From the NCBI GenBank assembly GCA_021811635.1, contig JAJZNS010000085.1, forward strand, positions 1 to 5,434: a stretch of DNA of 5,434 nucleotides, read 5' to 3'. The stretch comes from Thermoplasmata archaeon (GTDB lineage Archaea > Thermoplasmatota > Thermoplasmata > Thermoplasmatales > Thermoplasmataceae). Shown piece by piece: positions 1-5,387 of this stretch. Both the position numbers and the translations under genes were made by a program. Below the pieces are notes generated by a model. It was not told where the DNA came from and searched no databases. It saw only the letters and a program-made list of their open reading frames with translations. The stretch's first letter is position 1. The number at the start of each line of letters is the position of its first letter.

Positions 1-780
1 GCTGCTGCTTCCGGACAGGTTGAACCCAAAGTTAATCTGGCCTGATTCAAACATATCCTGGAGCGTGTTGCCATACGGCGAGATCAAAGTTTCGTTATTT
101 CCGTTCAGATTATATGTATTGTTCCACCAGAAAAGCGCAGGATATCTGGAGTTGTTCAGCAGGTACCCGTTGAACTGCTGGGCATGTTCATTTTCACCCA
201 TCATACCTGTTCCCATAAATTCGCTTCCAGTTATATCCGTTCCGTCTTCCCTGCCTCCGAAGCTTACCACCAGAACTAGTTTCCCTCCGCTGGATACAGT
301 GGTGGCAGAAGTTGCAGAAATCCATGTTGTTATCCTGTAATACGTATAGTTGGCAAAGGTTGTCACGTTATGGCTGTCTGGCGATTGGTTTGCGAGATTG
401 CCGGGTTTCACAGGGGTAACGTTTATGAAGATTGATACTGAGATTGAGTTTCCCGCCTGCGAAGAATGGTCATCCATCATGCCCATGCCGGTAGGTCTTA
501 TCTGGAAGTTCGAGTGATAGGACATGCTACCGTTATTGCTGAATGAATTGCTCCAGTTATCTCTGGAAAAATAGTTGGCGGAAGGCTGTGGTGACAGAGC
601 CCCCGGCACATAAACCAGTCCAAGGTAAGTCAGGTTGTAACTTACGTTATGAGGAAGGGTAACATTAATAAAAGGGGCATTTCCAAAGACCACGCTGCCA
701 TTGTCGCCATGTGCTGCGCCAGCCTGAACCACTATGCCTGACATGAGAACAATGACAAGAGCAATCACCTTTAGGTACAC
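1..780 (-). CDS. Secreted sequon-rich surface protein, C-terminus beyond left edge (partial)
   Basis: An open frame of 260 codons runs from a GTG at 780-778 to the window edge without a stop; the only in-frame stop upstream is a TAA at 810-808. I chose the GTG because residues 2-23 (from YLKVIALVIVL to QAGAA) then form a short charged start, hydrophobic core and Ala/Gly-rich cleavage region, a typical signal peptide, and because a TATA-like box lies about 27 bases upstream, which fits a leaderless GTG. A GTG at 768 and an ATG at 744 are poorer alternatives, as they shorten or destroy the signal. The exported part has about 14 N-x-S/T sequons, no cysteine, and is rich in Asn, Ser, Gly and aromatics, as expected for an archaeal cell-surface glycoprotein facing an acidic medium. 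Two similar clusters, GMGMMDDH (residues 98-105) and GMMGENEH (192-199), could bind metal; this is inference. I do not recognise the family. The protein continues beyond the window and may have a C-terminal membrane anchor there. Confidence 0.8.
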   Translation of the reverse strand, partial: MYLKVIALVIVLMSGIVVQAGAAHGDNGSVVFGNAPFINVTLPHNVSYNLTYLGLVYVPGALSPQPSANYFSRDNWSNSFSNNGSMSYHSNFQIRPTGMGMMDDHSSQAGNSISVSIFINVTPVKPGNLANQSPDSHNVTTFANYTYYRITTWISATSATTVSSGGKLVLVVSFGGREDGTDITGSEFMGTGMMGENEHAQQFNGYLLNNSRYPALFWWNNTYNLNGNNETLISPYGNTLQDMFESGQINFGFNLSGSSS

Positions 781-800
781 TAAAAAATCATGCCCTAGTG

Positions 801-815
801 AAATAACTTATTTTT
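801..815 (-). promoter_or_regulatory. TATA-like box for the left-edge secreted protein
   Basis: Read on the minus strand this is AAAAATAAGTTATTT, centred about 27 bases ahead of the GTG at 780. That is the normal distance from an archaeal TATA box to the transcription start, so the transcript would begin at or very near the start codon. No good Shine-Dalgarno sequence precedes the GTG (only AGGG, 13 bases away), which agrees with a leaderless message. The box lies in the 49-base gap after the small upstream gene, so read-through from that gene is also possible. Confidence 0.5.
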
Positions 816-829
816 GGTACAATAATGGA

Positions 830-988
830 TTACGAGAATTCTTCCTCAAGCTCGACCATTACGTCATTGAGCACTTCGTCAAACGTGTTTCCAGTATATT
901 CCCTGAGGCCGCCAATCTCTGTCCTCAGTTTTGCTATGAACTGGTCCTCATCCTTGTCAAATTCAATGTTGCAAATCAATTCCTGCAT
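830..988 (-). CDS. Small acidic hypothetical protein, 52 residues
   Basis: A complete frame runs from ATG at 988-986 to TAA at 832-830. The protein starts MQELICNIEFDKDEDQF and ends VMVELEEEFS. It has 15 Asp/Glu against 4 Lys/Arg, a net charge near -11, and one cysteine (C6). The pattern suggests a short beta strand (residues 2-10) followed by two amphipathic helices (about 13-25 and 35-51) joined by a Gly-Gly turn and a Tyr-Thr-Gly loop. There is no signal peptide or membrane segment, so it is probably cytoplasmic. Its reality is supported by a protein-like hydrophobic pattern, a TATA-like box at 1021-1028, a weak AGGT ribosome-binding match 7 bases before the ATG, and a good fit between its two neighbours. 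The longer plus-strand frame over it has no such features. I do not recognise a family; a small regulator or adaptor is possible but unproven. Confidence 0.7.
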   Translation of the reverse strand: MQELICNIEFDKDEDQFIAKLRTEIGGLREYTGNTFDEVLNDVMVELEEEFS

Positions 989-1020
989 AAAAACAACCTA
1001 ACGAAGCAATTAATACCCTC

Positions 1021-1028
1021 TTAAAAAC
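1021..1028 (-). promoter_or_regulatory. TATA-like box for the 52-residue gene
   Basis: On the minus strand the sequence is GGTTTTTAA, about 33-40 bases ahead of the ATG at 988. Counting the usual 25 or so bases from the box puts transcription start near 998, leaving a leader of about 10 bases that includes the weak AGGT ribosome-binding match. The same T run forms the tail of the hairpin at 1027-1041, so the assignment is uncertain. Confidence 0.4.
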
Positions 1029-1041
1029 CTTTCTGAAAGGT
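1021..1041 (-). terminator. Hairpin plus T run after the 396-residue surface protein gene
   Basis: Positions 1027-1041 form a perfect 15-base inverted repeat (7 bases, one central base, 7 bases: ACCTTTC/GAAAGGT). In RNA from the minus strand this folds as a 6-pair stem ACCTTT/AAAGGT with loop CAG, directly followed by TTTTTAA. It starts about 36 bases after the stop codon of the 1077-2267 gene, which fits a terminator. Archaeal termination depends mostly on the T run, so the stem may matter less. As DNA the same palindrome touches the TATA box of the next gene and could instead be an operator. Confidence 0.45.
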
Positions 1042-1042
1042 C

Positions 1043-1053
1043 TTCAGCCTGAA
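1043..1053. repeat. Second short inverted repeat next to the terminator hairpin
   Basis: TTCAG-C-CTGAA is a perfect 5+1+5 inverted repeat one base away from the 15-base palindrome at 1027-1041. Alone it could be chance. Two palindromes side by side in a 90-base gap, just upstream of a putative promoter, make a protein-binding site or compound 3' end worth considering. Confidence 0.3.
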
Positions 1054-1076
1054 ATGCAAGCCAGGAGAAAATAGGG

Positions 1077-2267
1077 TTAGAGTATTACTGATTCAGCATC
1101 CAGTATACTCAAAAGGCTAGAGTTCGAAACGTGTGTGCCTGTATATACCTCAAAGATCAGGTATGACTGATACAGCCCGATGTATATACTTGATCTGGGT
1201 AACCCGTACCCGGATGGGAATGTAATATTGAAGTACTTCATCCCGGAGGTGGTACCGTTTGCATAATCATCAACGCTGCTGCTGCTTTTCCCGTTGTTGC
1301 TGAGATTTTCATACGCATTCGCTGCCAGGGTGGAGTTCCGTGCACCGAGATATCCCAGTAGCAGCGCTCCGTTACTGCCGTTTGAGAATGCGGACAGGCC
1401 AAAGCCCGTTACATTCGAGTAAGATTCATTAGCTAAGTACAGGTCAGAGCCAAAGGTACCCGGAGATGTGCTGTTTATGAGGTTCCCAAGCATTCCGGTG
1501 CTTCTCATGAAGTTGACGCTGAAATTGAAGTCGCTTGACCAGGTTGTCGCGCTCATGGCACCGTTCACGGCGTTCGATTGAACCAGCTTCTCTGCAGTGG
1601 TGAAGTTAATTGGCTGTGACTTGAGTATGCTGACTTCGCTTGAAACAAGCGACGTGAAATTTCCCTCAGAAATATTGGCAGATCCGATGTAGAAGCCGGC
1701 AATTATGTTCTTGCCATAGACCGCATATATTGCGTTTTCATAATACCCGTTCATGGTCTTATTGCTAACAAACTCATATGCTGCACCGGAAACAATGCCA
1801 TAATGGACATAGTTTCCATGGGTGTTGCTAATGTAGGATGCATTCTTGGAAAGCGTCTCGTTGATGAACTTAGTATAATTCACGGCGGAGAATTCCATGT
1901 ATCCGAACAGCAGTGATCCGTTATGGGCAGGTGTTCCAAAGCCCGCGAACTGGAAGTACCTCAGCTGGGCTGCAGAGTTGTTGATGGTCTGCATGCCAAT
2001 GCCGCCGTTTGACCCGCCAATGCCAGAAAATAAGTCCTGCAGGTTGCTGATATTGCTCAGTCCGCCAGTTACGTTGTAACCCTCGTACCATTTGCCACCC
2101 ATGGAACTGTTTACTGTATTGGTGGAAACTACATTCATTCCGCTCAGTGTCTGCGGAGTAGATGATTTTGAACCGGTGAATAACGAGGGGTTACTGTAAG
2201 CCAGGTATCCAATACCGCCCACAATTATAATTGCCGCAACGATAATAACTATCGCATTGCTTTTCAT
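1077..2267 (-). CDS. Membrane-anchored, sequon-rich surface protein with two repeated domains
   Basis: This 396-residue protein begins MKSNAIVIIVAAIIIVGGIG; residues 5-24 form one N-terminal membrane segment, an uncleaved anchor or signal sequence, with the rest predicted outside the cell. A Ser/Thr-rich linker (about 31-57) leads to two ~156-residue domains, 58-215 and 241-396, which look like diverged copies of each other. Landmarks at matching places are KW..GYNV / TW..DFNFSV, NGSLLFGYM / NGALLLGYL, NETLSKN / YENLSNN, and the final IYAVYG...SEVSIL / IYIGLY...AESVIL. There are about 22 N-x-S/T sequons and no cysteine, fitting a glycosylated protein exposed to hot acid. No catalytic motif is seen. 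The start is supported by a TATA-like box about 25 bases upstream, which implies a leaderless transcript. The family is not recognised; a cell-envelope or solute-binding role is only a guess. Confidence 0.85.
   Translation of the reverse strand: MKSNAIVIIVAAIIIVGGIGYLAYSNPSLFTGSKSSTPQTLSGMNVVSTNTVNSSMGGKWYEGYNVTGGLSNISNLQDLFSGIGGSNGGIGMQTINNSAAQLRYFQFAGFGTPAHNGSLLFGYMEFSAVNYTKFINETLSKNASYISNTHGNYVHYGIVSGAAYEFVSNKTMNGYYENAIYAVYGKNIIAGFYIGSANISEGNFTSLVSSEVSILKSQPINFTTAEKLVQSNAVNGAMSATTWSSDFNFSVNFMRSTGMLGNLINSTSPGTFGSDLYLANESYSNVTGFGLSAFSNGSNGALLLGYLGARNSTLAANAYENLSNNGKSSSSVDDYANGTTSGMKYFNITFPSGYGLPRSSIYIGLYQSYLIFEVYTGTHVSNSSLLSILDAESVIL
1080..1547 (-). repeat. Second copy of the duplicated extracellular domain (residues 241-396)
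   Basis: This is the C-terminal domain copy in the 396-residue surface protein. It begins near TTWSSDFNFSV and ends at the protein's C-terminus, ESVIL. Similarity to the first copy is visible only at the protein level (aromatic and small-residue pattern, helix NLS.N, closing IY...Y...S.L). The duplication is therefore old, and the DNA copies should not recombine. Confidence 0.5.
1623..2096 (-). repeat. First copy of the duplicated extracellular domain (residues 58-215)
   Basis: This is the N-terminal domain copy, from GGKWYEGYNV to SSEVSIL. Offsets of matching landmarks to the second copy stay near 181-183 residues (W60/W243, L119-L120/L302-L303, L215/L396). A constant offset is what a tandem domain duplication predicts. 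Confidence 0.5.
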
Positions 2268-2283
2268 AGTGAAGAACCAGTAT

Positions 2284-2300
2284 CATTTAATATAAATACT
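2284..2300 (-). promoter_or_regulatory. TATA-like box for the 396-residue surface protein gene
   Basis: On the minus strand the core is AGTATTTATATTAAATG, centred about 25 bases ahead of the ATG at 2267. Transcription would start at or within a few bases of the ATG, a leaderless arrangement. No Shine-Dalgarno sequence lies before the ATG, which agrees. Confidence 0.6.
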
Positions 2301-2312
2301 TTCCTGACTGAT

Positions 2313-2325
2313 CTATTTATAAGCA
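2313..2325. promoter_or_regulatory. Second, two-way TATA-like element
   Basis: CTATTTATAAGCA on the plus strand, or CTTATAAATAG on the minus strand, is a good archaeal TATA match in either direction. On the minus strand it could act as an upstream promoter for the surface protein gene, with a leader of about 25 bases. On the plus strand it would start RNA near 2341, antisense to the 3' end of the dehydrogenase gene. Which direction is used, if any, cannot be told from sequence. Confidence 0.35.
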
Positions 2326-2366
2326 TAAGCTGCACATCACATGAAGAAACCACTACCAAAAGCCGT

Positions 2367-3383
2367 TCATTCAAGCTTTATCATAACCCTTCCAAGATTC
2401 CTGCGGTTTCTGATCTCTTCATATGCAGAGTTTATTTTATCCAGCGGGATTTCCATGTTTGATACGGCTTTAACTTTTCCGGCTGCAGATAATTCCAGTG
2501 CTTTCTTCATATCTTCCCTGGTAGAACTGATGCTGCCGAATATTCTGTTCCCCTTGAGTATAATCAGCCCAAGAGGAAGGTTGACGGGATCGGGGATCAC
2601 ATTTCCAATTACTGCCATTCTCCCGCCAGTTTTCAAGCTCCTGAGGGCACTATCAAAGGTGGGTTTCCCTACGCTCTCAAGCACAACATCAACCCCTCCA
2701 TCGGACAGGTCCTTCACTTTCCTGCTGAATTCCTCTCCTGAATACACAACATGGTCTGCCCCTGCGGCGAGGATCTGTTCCGTTTTCCACTTTGAGGACG
2801 TTTCTGCAATAACCCTTGCCCCAAGCGCCTTCGCTATTTGTATGGCGTGCATCCCTACTCCTCCGCCGGAACCTGTGAGCAGGATGGTCTCTCCTTCCTT
2901 TATTCCAGCCTCGACCCTGATCGCGTGATAGATCATGCCCGTTACGCAGGCAGATATGGCAGCTTCATGATTTCCCACACCATCCGGAACGTGTACAACA
3001 GATCTCTCTGAAACCTTGACATATTTCCGGTATGAACCATCAAGCAGTTCTCCGAAAGTCTTCTTATTGGGGCAGAGATTCTCGCGGCCAGACCGGCAAA
3101 ATTCGCACTGTCCGCACGGTATGTAAATGAGGCTGGCTACCCTCTCTCCAACTTTGAATCTTGATACATCCGGCCCAATTTTTACTATCTCTCCCGCAAT
3201 TTCATGCCCTGGAACTATTGGCAATCTCACTCTTGGGAAAAATCCATCCATGGTAAGAATATCACGAAAGCACACACCCGTGACTTCCTGCTTGACAATT
3301 ATCTCATCGCCAGCTGGATCCTCAATTTCACTTTCACCAATCCTCAACGGATGCTTCAGCTCATCGAGATATGCAGTCTTCAT
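2367..3383 (-). CDS. Zinc-dependent medium-chain dehydrogenase, acryloyl-CoA-reductase-like
   Basis: At 338 residues this has the usual length of the medium-chain dehydrogenase/reductase superfamily. The N-terminal catalytic domain has VTGVCFRD (C38, D41), GHE (H60, E61) and C146 in ACVTGMIYHAI, matching the catalytic-zinc ligand positions. The structural-zinc loop is complete: C90, C93, C96, C104. The Rossmann domain has TGSGGGVG (170-177). At the end of the second strand, T195 replaces the Asp typical of NAD-specific enzymes, so NADP(H) is more likely; this is inference. From memory, the CVTGMIY stretch, the LGLIILK stretch (271-277) and the SISST..DMKKALEL stretch resemble archaeal acryloyl-CoA reductase, which makes propionyl-CoA in Sulfolobales, more than classical ethanol dehydrogenases. 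Zinc ligands are kept, so a true alcohol or aldehyde substrate remains possible. The enzyme is soluble and cytoplasmic. It has its own promoter and is divergent from the HAD gene. The ATG is supported by a TATA-like box 23 bases upstream. Confidence 0.9.
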   Translation of the reverse strand: MKTAYLDELKHPLRIGESEIEDPAGDEIIVKQEVTGVCFRDILTMDGFFPRVRLPIVPGHEIAGEIVKIGPDVSRFKVGERVASLIYIPCGQCEFCRSGRENLCPNKKTFGELLDGSYRKYVKVSERSVVHVPDGVGNHEAAISACVTGMIYHAIRVEAGIKEGETILLTGSGGGVGMHAIQIAKALGARVIAETSSKWKTEQILAAGADHVVYSGEEFSRKVKDLSDGGVDVVLESVGKPTFDSALRSLKTGGRMAVIGNVIPDPVNLPLGLIILKGNRIFGSISSTREDMKKALELSAAGKVKAVSNMEIPLDKINSAYEEIRNRRNLGRVMIKLE

Positions 3384-3400
3384 GCCCTTGTATCTGATTC

Positions 3401-3411
3401 ACATATATATC
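3401..3411 (-). promoter_or_regulatory. TATA-like box for the dehydrogenase gene
   Basis: On the minus strand it reads GATATATATGT, centred about 23 bases ahead of the ATG at 3383, so the message is probably leaderless. It lies in the 74-base region shared with the divergent HAD gene. Its alternating AT core is nearly symmetric and could also be bound in the other orientation. Confidence 0.55.
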
Positions 3412-3420
3412 CAATTCCGC

Positions 3421-3432
3421 ACAAATATAATA
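3421..3432 (+). promoter_or_regulatory. TATA-like box for the HAD phosphatase gene
   Basis: ACAAATATAATA is centred about 31 bases before the TTG at 3458. Transcription would start near 3453, leaving a leader of only about 5 bases. There is no ribosome-binding site at a usable distance (the nearest AGGT is about 17 bases away), in line with a near-leaderless message. The two divergent TATA boxes are about 20 bases apart centre to centre, so the two promoters may compete for TBP/TFB. Confidence 0.5.
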
Positions 3433-3457
3433 TCGCAGGTTTTGATATGGCAGCGTC

Positions 3458-4063
3458 TTGAAAATCAGGGGAATTATTTTCGACCTTGACGGAACTATCC
3501 TTAACTCGTTTGATTTTCGTATACTGGCATGGAATGGGGCATTCAGGAAGTTTGGAATCACCCCGAAGGAAGACGAGCTCAAGCCCCTGATAGGTCTTCC
3601 GGGATCGACCCTTGCGGCCAGGTACTCCAGCGATCCCTATAGCGTGGAGATGGAAGAGGAAAGGATATTTGCGGATCATCTCCCTGAAATCTCGCTTTTC
3701 CCGGACGTACCGGGCACTTTTATGGAACTCGAGCGGAGAAACATAGGCACGGTTATCGTCACCTCCTCCAGGAGGAAACTGGTGAATATGATAAGGCTGC
3801 CCACGAGCCTGGTGGTTACAATAGATGATGTCAAGCACGGAAAACCGGATATAGAACCCTATGTAAAGGCAATGCAACTCCTCGGCATAGCGGAACCCGG
3901 TACAATAATGGTTGTGGGGGATGCATTGACGGACATGATCCCAGCCAGGAAGCTTGGCAACCTCGCAGTCCTGATCAAGCATGGAAGAAGGTTTGACACG
4001 GATATCCCGAATTATGAGATAGATGAGGTGTCAGAGATTCTTGGTCTGCTAGATCAGCCTTAG
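3458..4063 (+). CDS. HAD-superfamily phosphohydrolase (phosphoglycolate phosphatase-like)
   Basis: The protein has 201 residues. All four HAD motifs are in order: IIFDLDGT (D9 nucleophile, D11 acid/base), VIVTSS (T102/S103), HGKP (K129), and VVGDALTDM (D155, D159) for magnesium. An insert of about 75 residues between motifs I and II is mostly helical and fits a small C1 cap, so this is subclass I, like phosphoglycolate phosphatases and beta-phosphoglucomutases. It would hydrolyse, or less likely transfer, a phosphate from a small cytoplasmic metabolite. The exact substrate cannot be read from sequence, so no symbol is given. The start is TTG: an in-frame TGA lies 15 bases upstream at 3443-3445, no ATG or GTG lies between, and TTG places KIRGIIFDLDGT at the very N-terminus, as is usual. 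The nearby ATG at 3447 is out of frame. Its 3' end converges on pncB. Confidence 0.88.
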   Translation: MKIRGIIFDLDGTILNSFDFRILAWNGAFRKFGITPKEDELKPLIGLPGSTLAARYSSDPYSVEMEEERIFADHLPEISLFPDVPGTFMELERRNIGTVIVTSSRRKLVNMIRLPTSLVVTIDDVKHGKPDIEPYVKAMQLLGIAEPGTIMVVGDALTDMIPARKLGNLAVLIKHGRRFDTDIPNYEIDEVSEILGLLDQP

Positions 4064-4184
4064 GCGCCATTACAAAGGTATCCTTAAAGTGACAGGTTTT
4101 GCAGTCTTTCCAGCGACAATGTTGCATTATTCTGCTGATGTGGTGGATCAGAGGATAATTGGGCGGCCCAGGGACTGGATTCGG
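4064..4184. other. Convergent spacer between HAD gene and pncB
   Basis: These 121 bases separate the 3' ends of two convergent genes. I see no tRNA-like fold, no coding frame with protein-like character and no repeat longer than a few bases. Small inverted repeats are present: AAGG-TAT-CCTT shortly after the HAD stop, and TGGGC-G-GCCCA at 4160-4170. A TTTT run and a CTTT run follow the HAD stop by about 30-50 bases and may help end its transcription. Confidence 0.5.
4160..4170 (-). terminator. Weak hairpin after pncB
   Basis: TGGGC-C-GCCCA on the minus strand is a perfect 5+1+5 inverted repeat about 14 bases after the pncB stop codon. It is G+C rich but followed by ATTATCC, not a T run, so it may only stabilise the 3' end of the message. 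Confidence 0.25.
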
Positions 4185-5387
4185 TTAAGGCATACCCTTT
4201 CCGTTCGAATCAGTTTGGGTAAGGGACTTCAATTCATTCAATGATCTTTCCCTTATCTTCCTCGGGGTATCGTATTGGCCAGTGACAATGCCGCCGCTCA
4301 GGTATTTCTTCATCAGGGTTTTCATTTCTCCGCCGCAGGTGCACTGCAGGTTACCCTGACCGAATGGGACAACTCTCAGGCTGTTGCACGATCCGCACCT
4401 GAGGACGTCTTTCCTGCCTGAAAATTTTCCCTTCTTAGTGCCGGATTTGCCTGCTATCTCCACTATATCCATTGCAAAATCAAAGGGCTTTGCTGCCGAT
4501 ATTGATGTCCCCACTCCAAACGCGTCGGCTCCAGCTTTCCTCAGCTCCATGACAGAATTCTCATCCAGTCCGCCAGAGACCATTATCTTCACTCTGGAAT
4601 AGCCCCTCAGGTCCAGTTCCCACCTCACTTCCCTTACTATGGCGGGGAAGCTACCGCGGCGTGAGGAAGGTGTATCCAGCCTTATGTAATCTATTTCAGG
4701 GAATGTTTCTGCGGCTTTAAGGGCAGCAAACTTTTCATCGCTGAATGTATCGATAAGCACTGTCCTGCTTCCTGGTGGTGAGCTCTTTACCACACTCTCC
4801 CACGCATCATGATCTCCAAGCAGCAGTGAGAGAGCGTGGGGCATGGTGCCTACGGGCCTCTCGCCAATTACCTCCGCTCCGAGTATTCCGGATACGCCAT
4901 CTGCTCCACCAATGAAGGCAGCACGGTCTATCATTGGTGACAGGGCAGGGTGCATACGCCTGATGCCGAATGAGTAAAATTTTGCATCGCCAGCTGCAAG
5001 GCGGATCTTTGAGGATTTTGTGGAAATTCCCGATGACTGGCAGAGAAATCCTAGAATGGATGTTTCACACTTGCCGAATTCGGAATAATCGCCCTCTATC
5101 CATGCAAAAGGCACGGGTGTCCCCTTTGGGTCCCTGGGATTCAGCACTGTTCCCTCAGGTATTGCGTACAAGTCCACGTTTTTACCCTGAAGCAGGTTTA
5201 TCACCTCGTCCAGCCCGGAAAAATTAATCCACGTATCCAGTGGCCCGGACACAGTTACCTCAGAAACGACTTTTTCGCTCCCGCTTATTTTTTCGATTGA
5301 ACTTATTGATCTTTCGAAGTAAACGTCGGAAGCCTGGCATGTGCTGATCTCCTCATCCGTTGCAACGTTGAATTTTCTAGCTGTCAT
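4185..5387 (-). CDS. pncB: Nicotinate phosphoribosyltransferase with C-terminal zinc knuckle
   Basis: This 400-residue enzyme joins nicotinate and PRPP to give nicotinate mononucleotide, with ATP hydrolysis, in the Preiss-Handler route to NAD in the cytoplasm. Its order of motifs fits the archaeal family: an N-terminal domain, FGIRRMHP (140-147, with H146 at the catalytic His position), GTMPHAL (180-186), LIDTF (211-215), IRLDTPS (235-241), MVSGGLDE (269-276), and GVGTSI (291-296) for phosphate binding. A C-terminal Cys4 site, C331-x2-C334-x14-C349-x-C351, matches the zinc-knuckle extension known from the Thermoplasma acidophilum enzyme; length is close too (that one is about 390 residues). 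The last ~10 residues are polar and probably disordered. The ATG at 5387 overlaps the stop of the upstream gene as ATGA, with only a weak GAGTGAG ahead, so its translation is probably coupled. No promoter is visible directly upstream. Confidence 0.94.
   Translation of the reverse strand: MTARKFNVATDEEISTCQASDVYFERSISSIEKISGSEKVVSEVTVSGPLDTWINFSGLDEVINLLQGKNVDLYAIPEGTVLNPRDPKGTPVPFAWIEGDYSEFGKCETSILGFLCQSSGISTKSSKIRLAAGDAKFYSFGIRRMHPALSPMIDRAAFIGGADGVSGILGAEVIGERPVGTMPHALSLLLGDHDAWESVVKSSPPGSRTVLIDTFSDEKFAALKAAETFPEIDYIRLDTPSSRRGSFPAIVREVRWELDLRGYSRVKIMVSGGLDENSVMELRKAGADAFGVGTSISAAKPFDFAMDIVEIAGKSGTKKGKFSGRKDVLRCGSCNSLRVVPFGQGNLQCTCGGEMKTLMKKYLSGGIVTGQYDTPRKIRERSLNELKSLTQTDSNGKGMP

Noticed and set aside
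20..340. Plus-strand frame of 106 codons at the left edge
   Set aside because: The minus strand has an uninterrupted 260-codon frame with a signal peptide and sequons over the same bases; the plus frame is a shadow.
734..1024. Plus-strand frame of 96 codons
   Set aside because: It covers the signal-peptide region of the left-edge gene and the 52-residue gene on the other strand, both of which look more protein-like.
2341..2928. Long plus-strand frame (195 codons) with ATG and a TATA-like box upstream
   Set aside because: It lies wholly opposite the well-supported dehydrogenase gene. Its translation is rich in Ser, Pro, Phe and Ile without any recognisable motif, as expected from a codon-bias shadow.
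3398..3412. Plus-strand ACATATATAT as promoter of the HAD gene
   Set aside because: It is over 50 bases from the TTG; the box at 3421-3432 is better placed. The near-symmetric AT core is explained by the minus-strand dehydrogenase promoter.
3380..3982. Long minus-strand frame (200 codons) opposite the HAD gene
   Set aside because: The plus strand encodes all four HAD motifs over the same bases. The minus translation has no domain pattern and would run into the dehydrogenase start.
4120..4160. CTGATG near the HAD/pncB spacer as a possible C/D-box small RNA
   Set aside because: The C box is imperfect and no matching D and internal C'/D' boxes lie at the right distances.
4155..4190. A stretch recalling a tRNA T-arm (GGGACTGGATTCGG)
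   Set aside because: No acceptor, D or anticodon stems can be paired around it on either strand.
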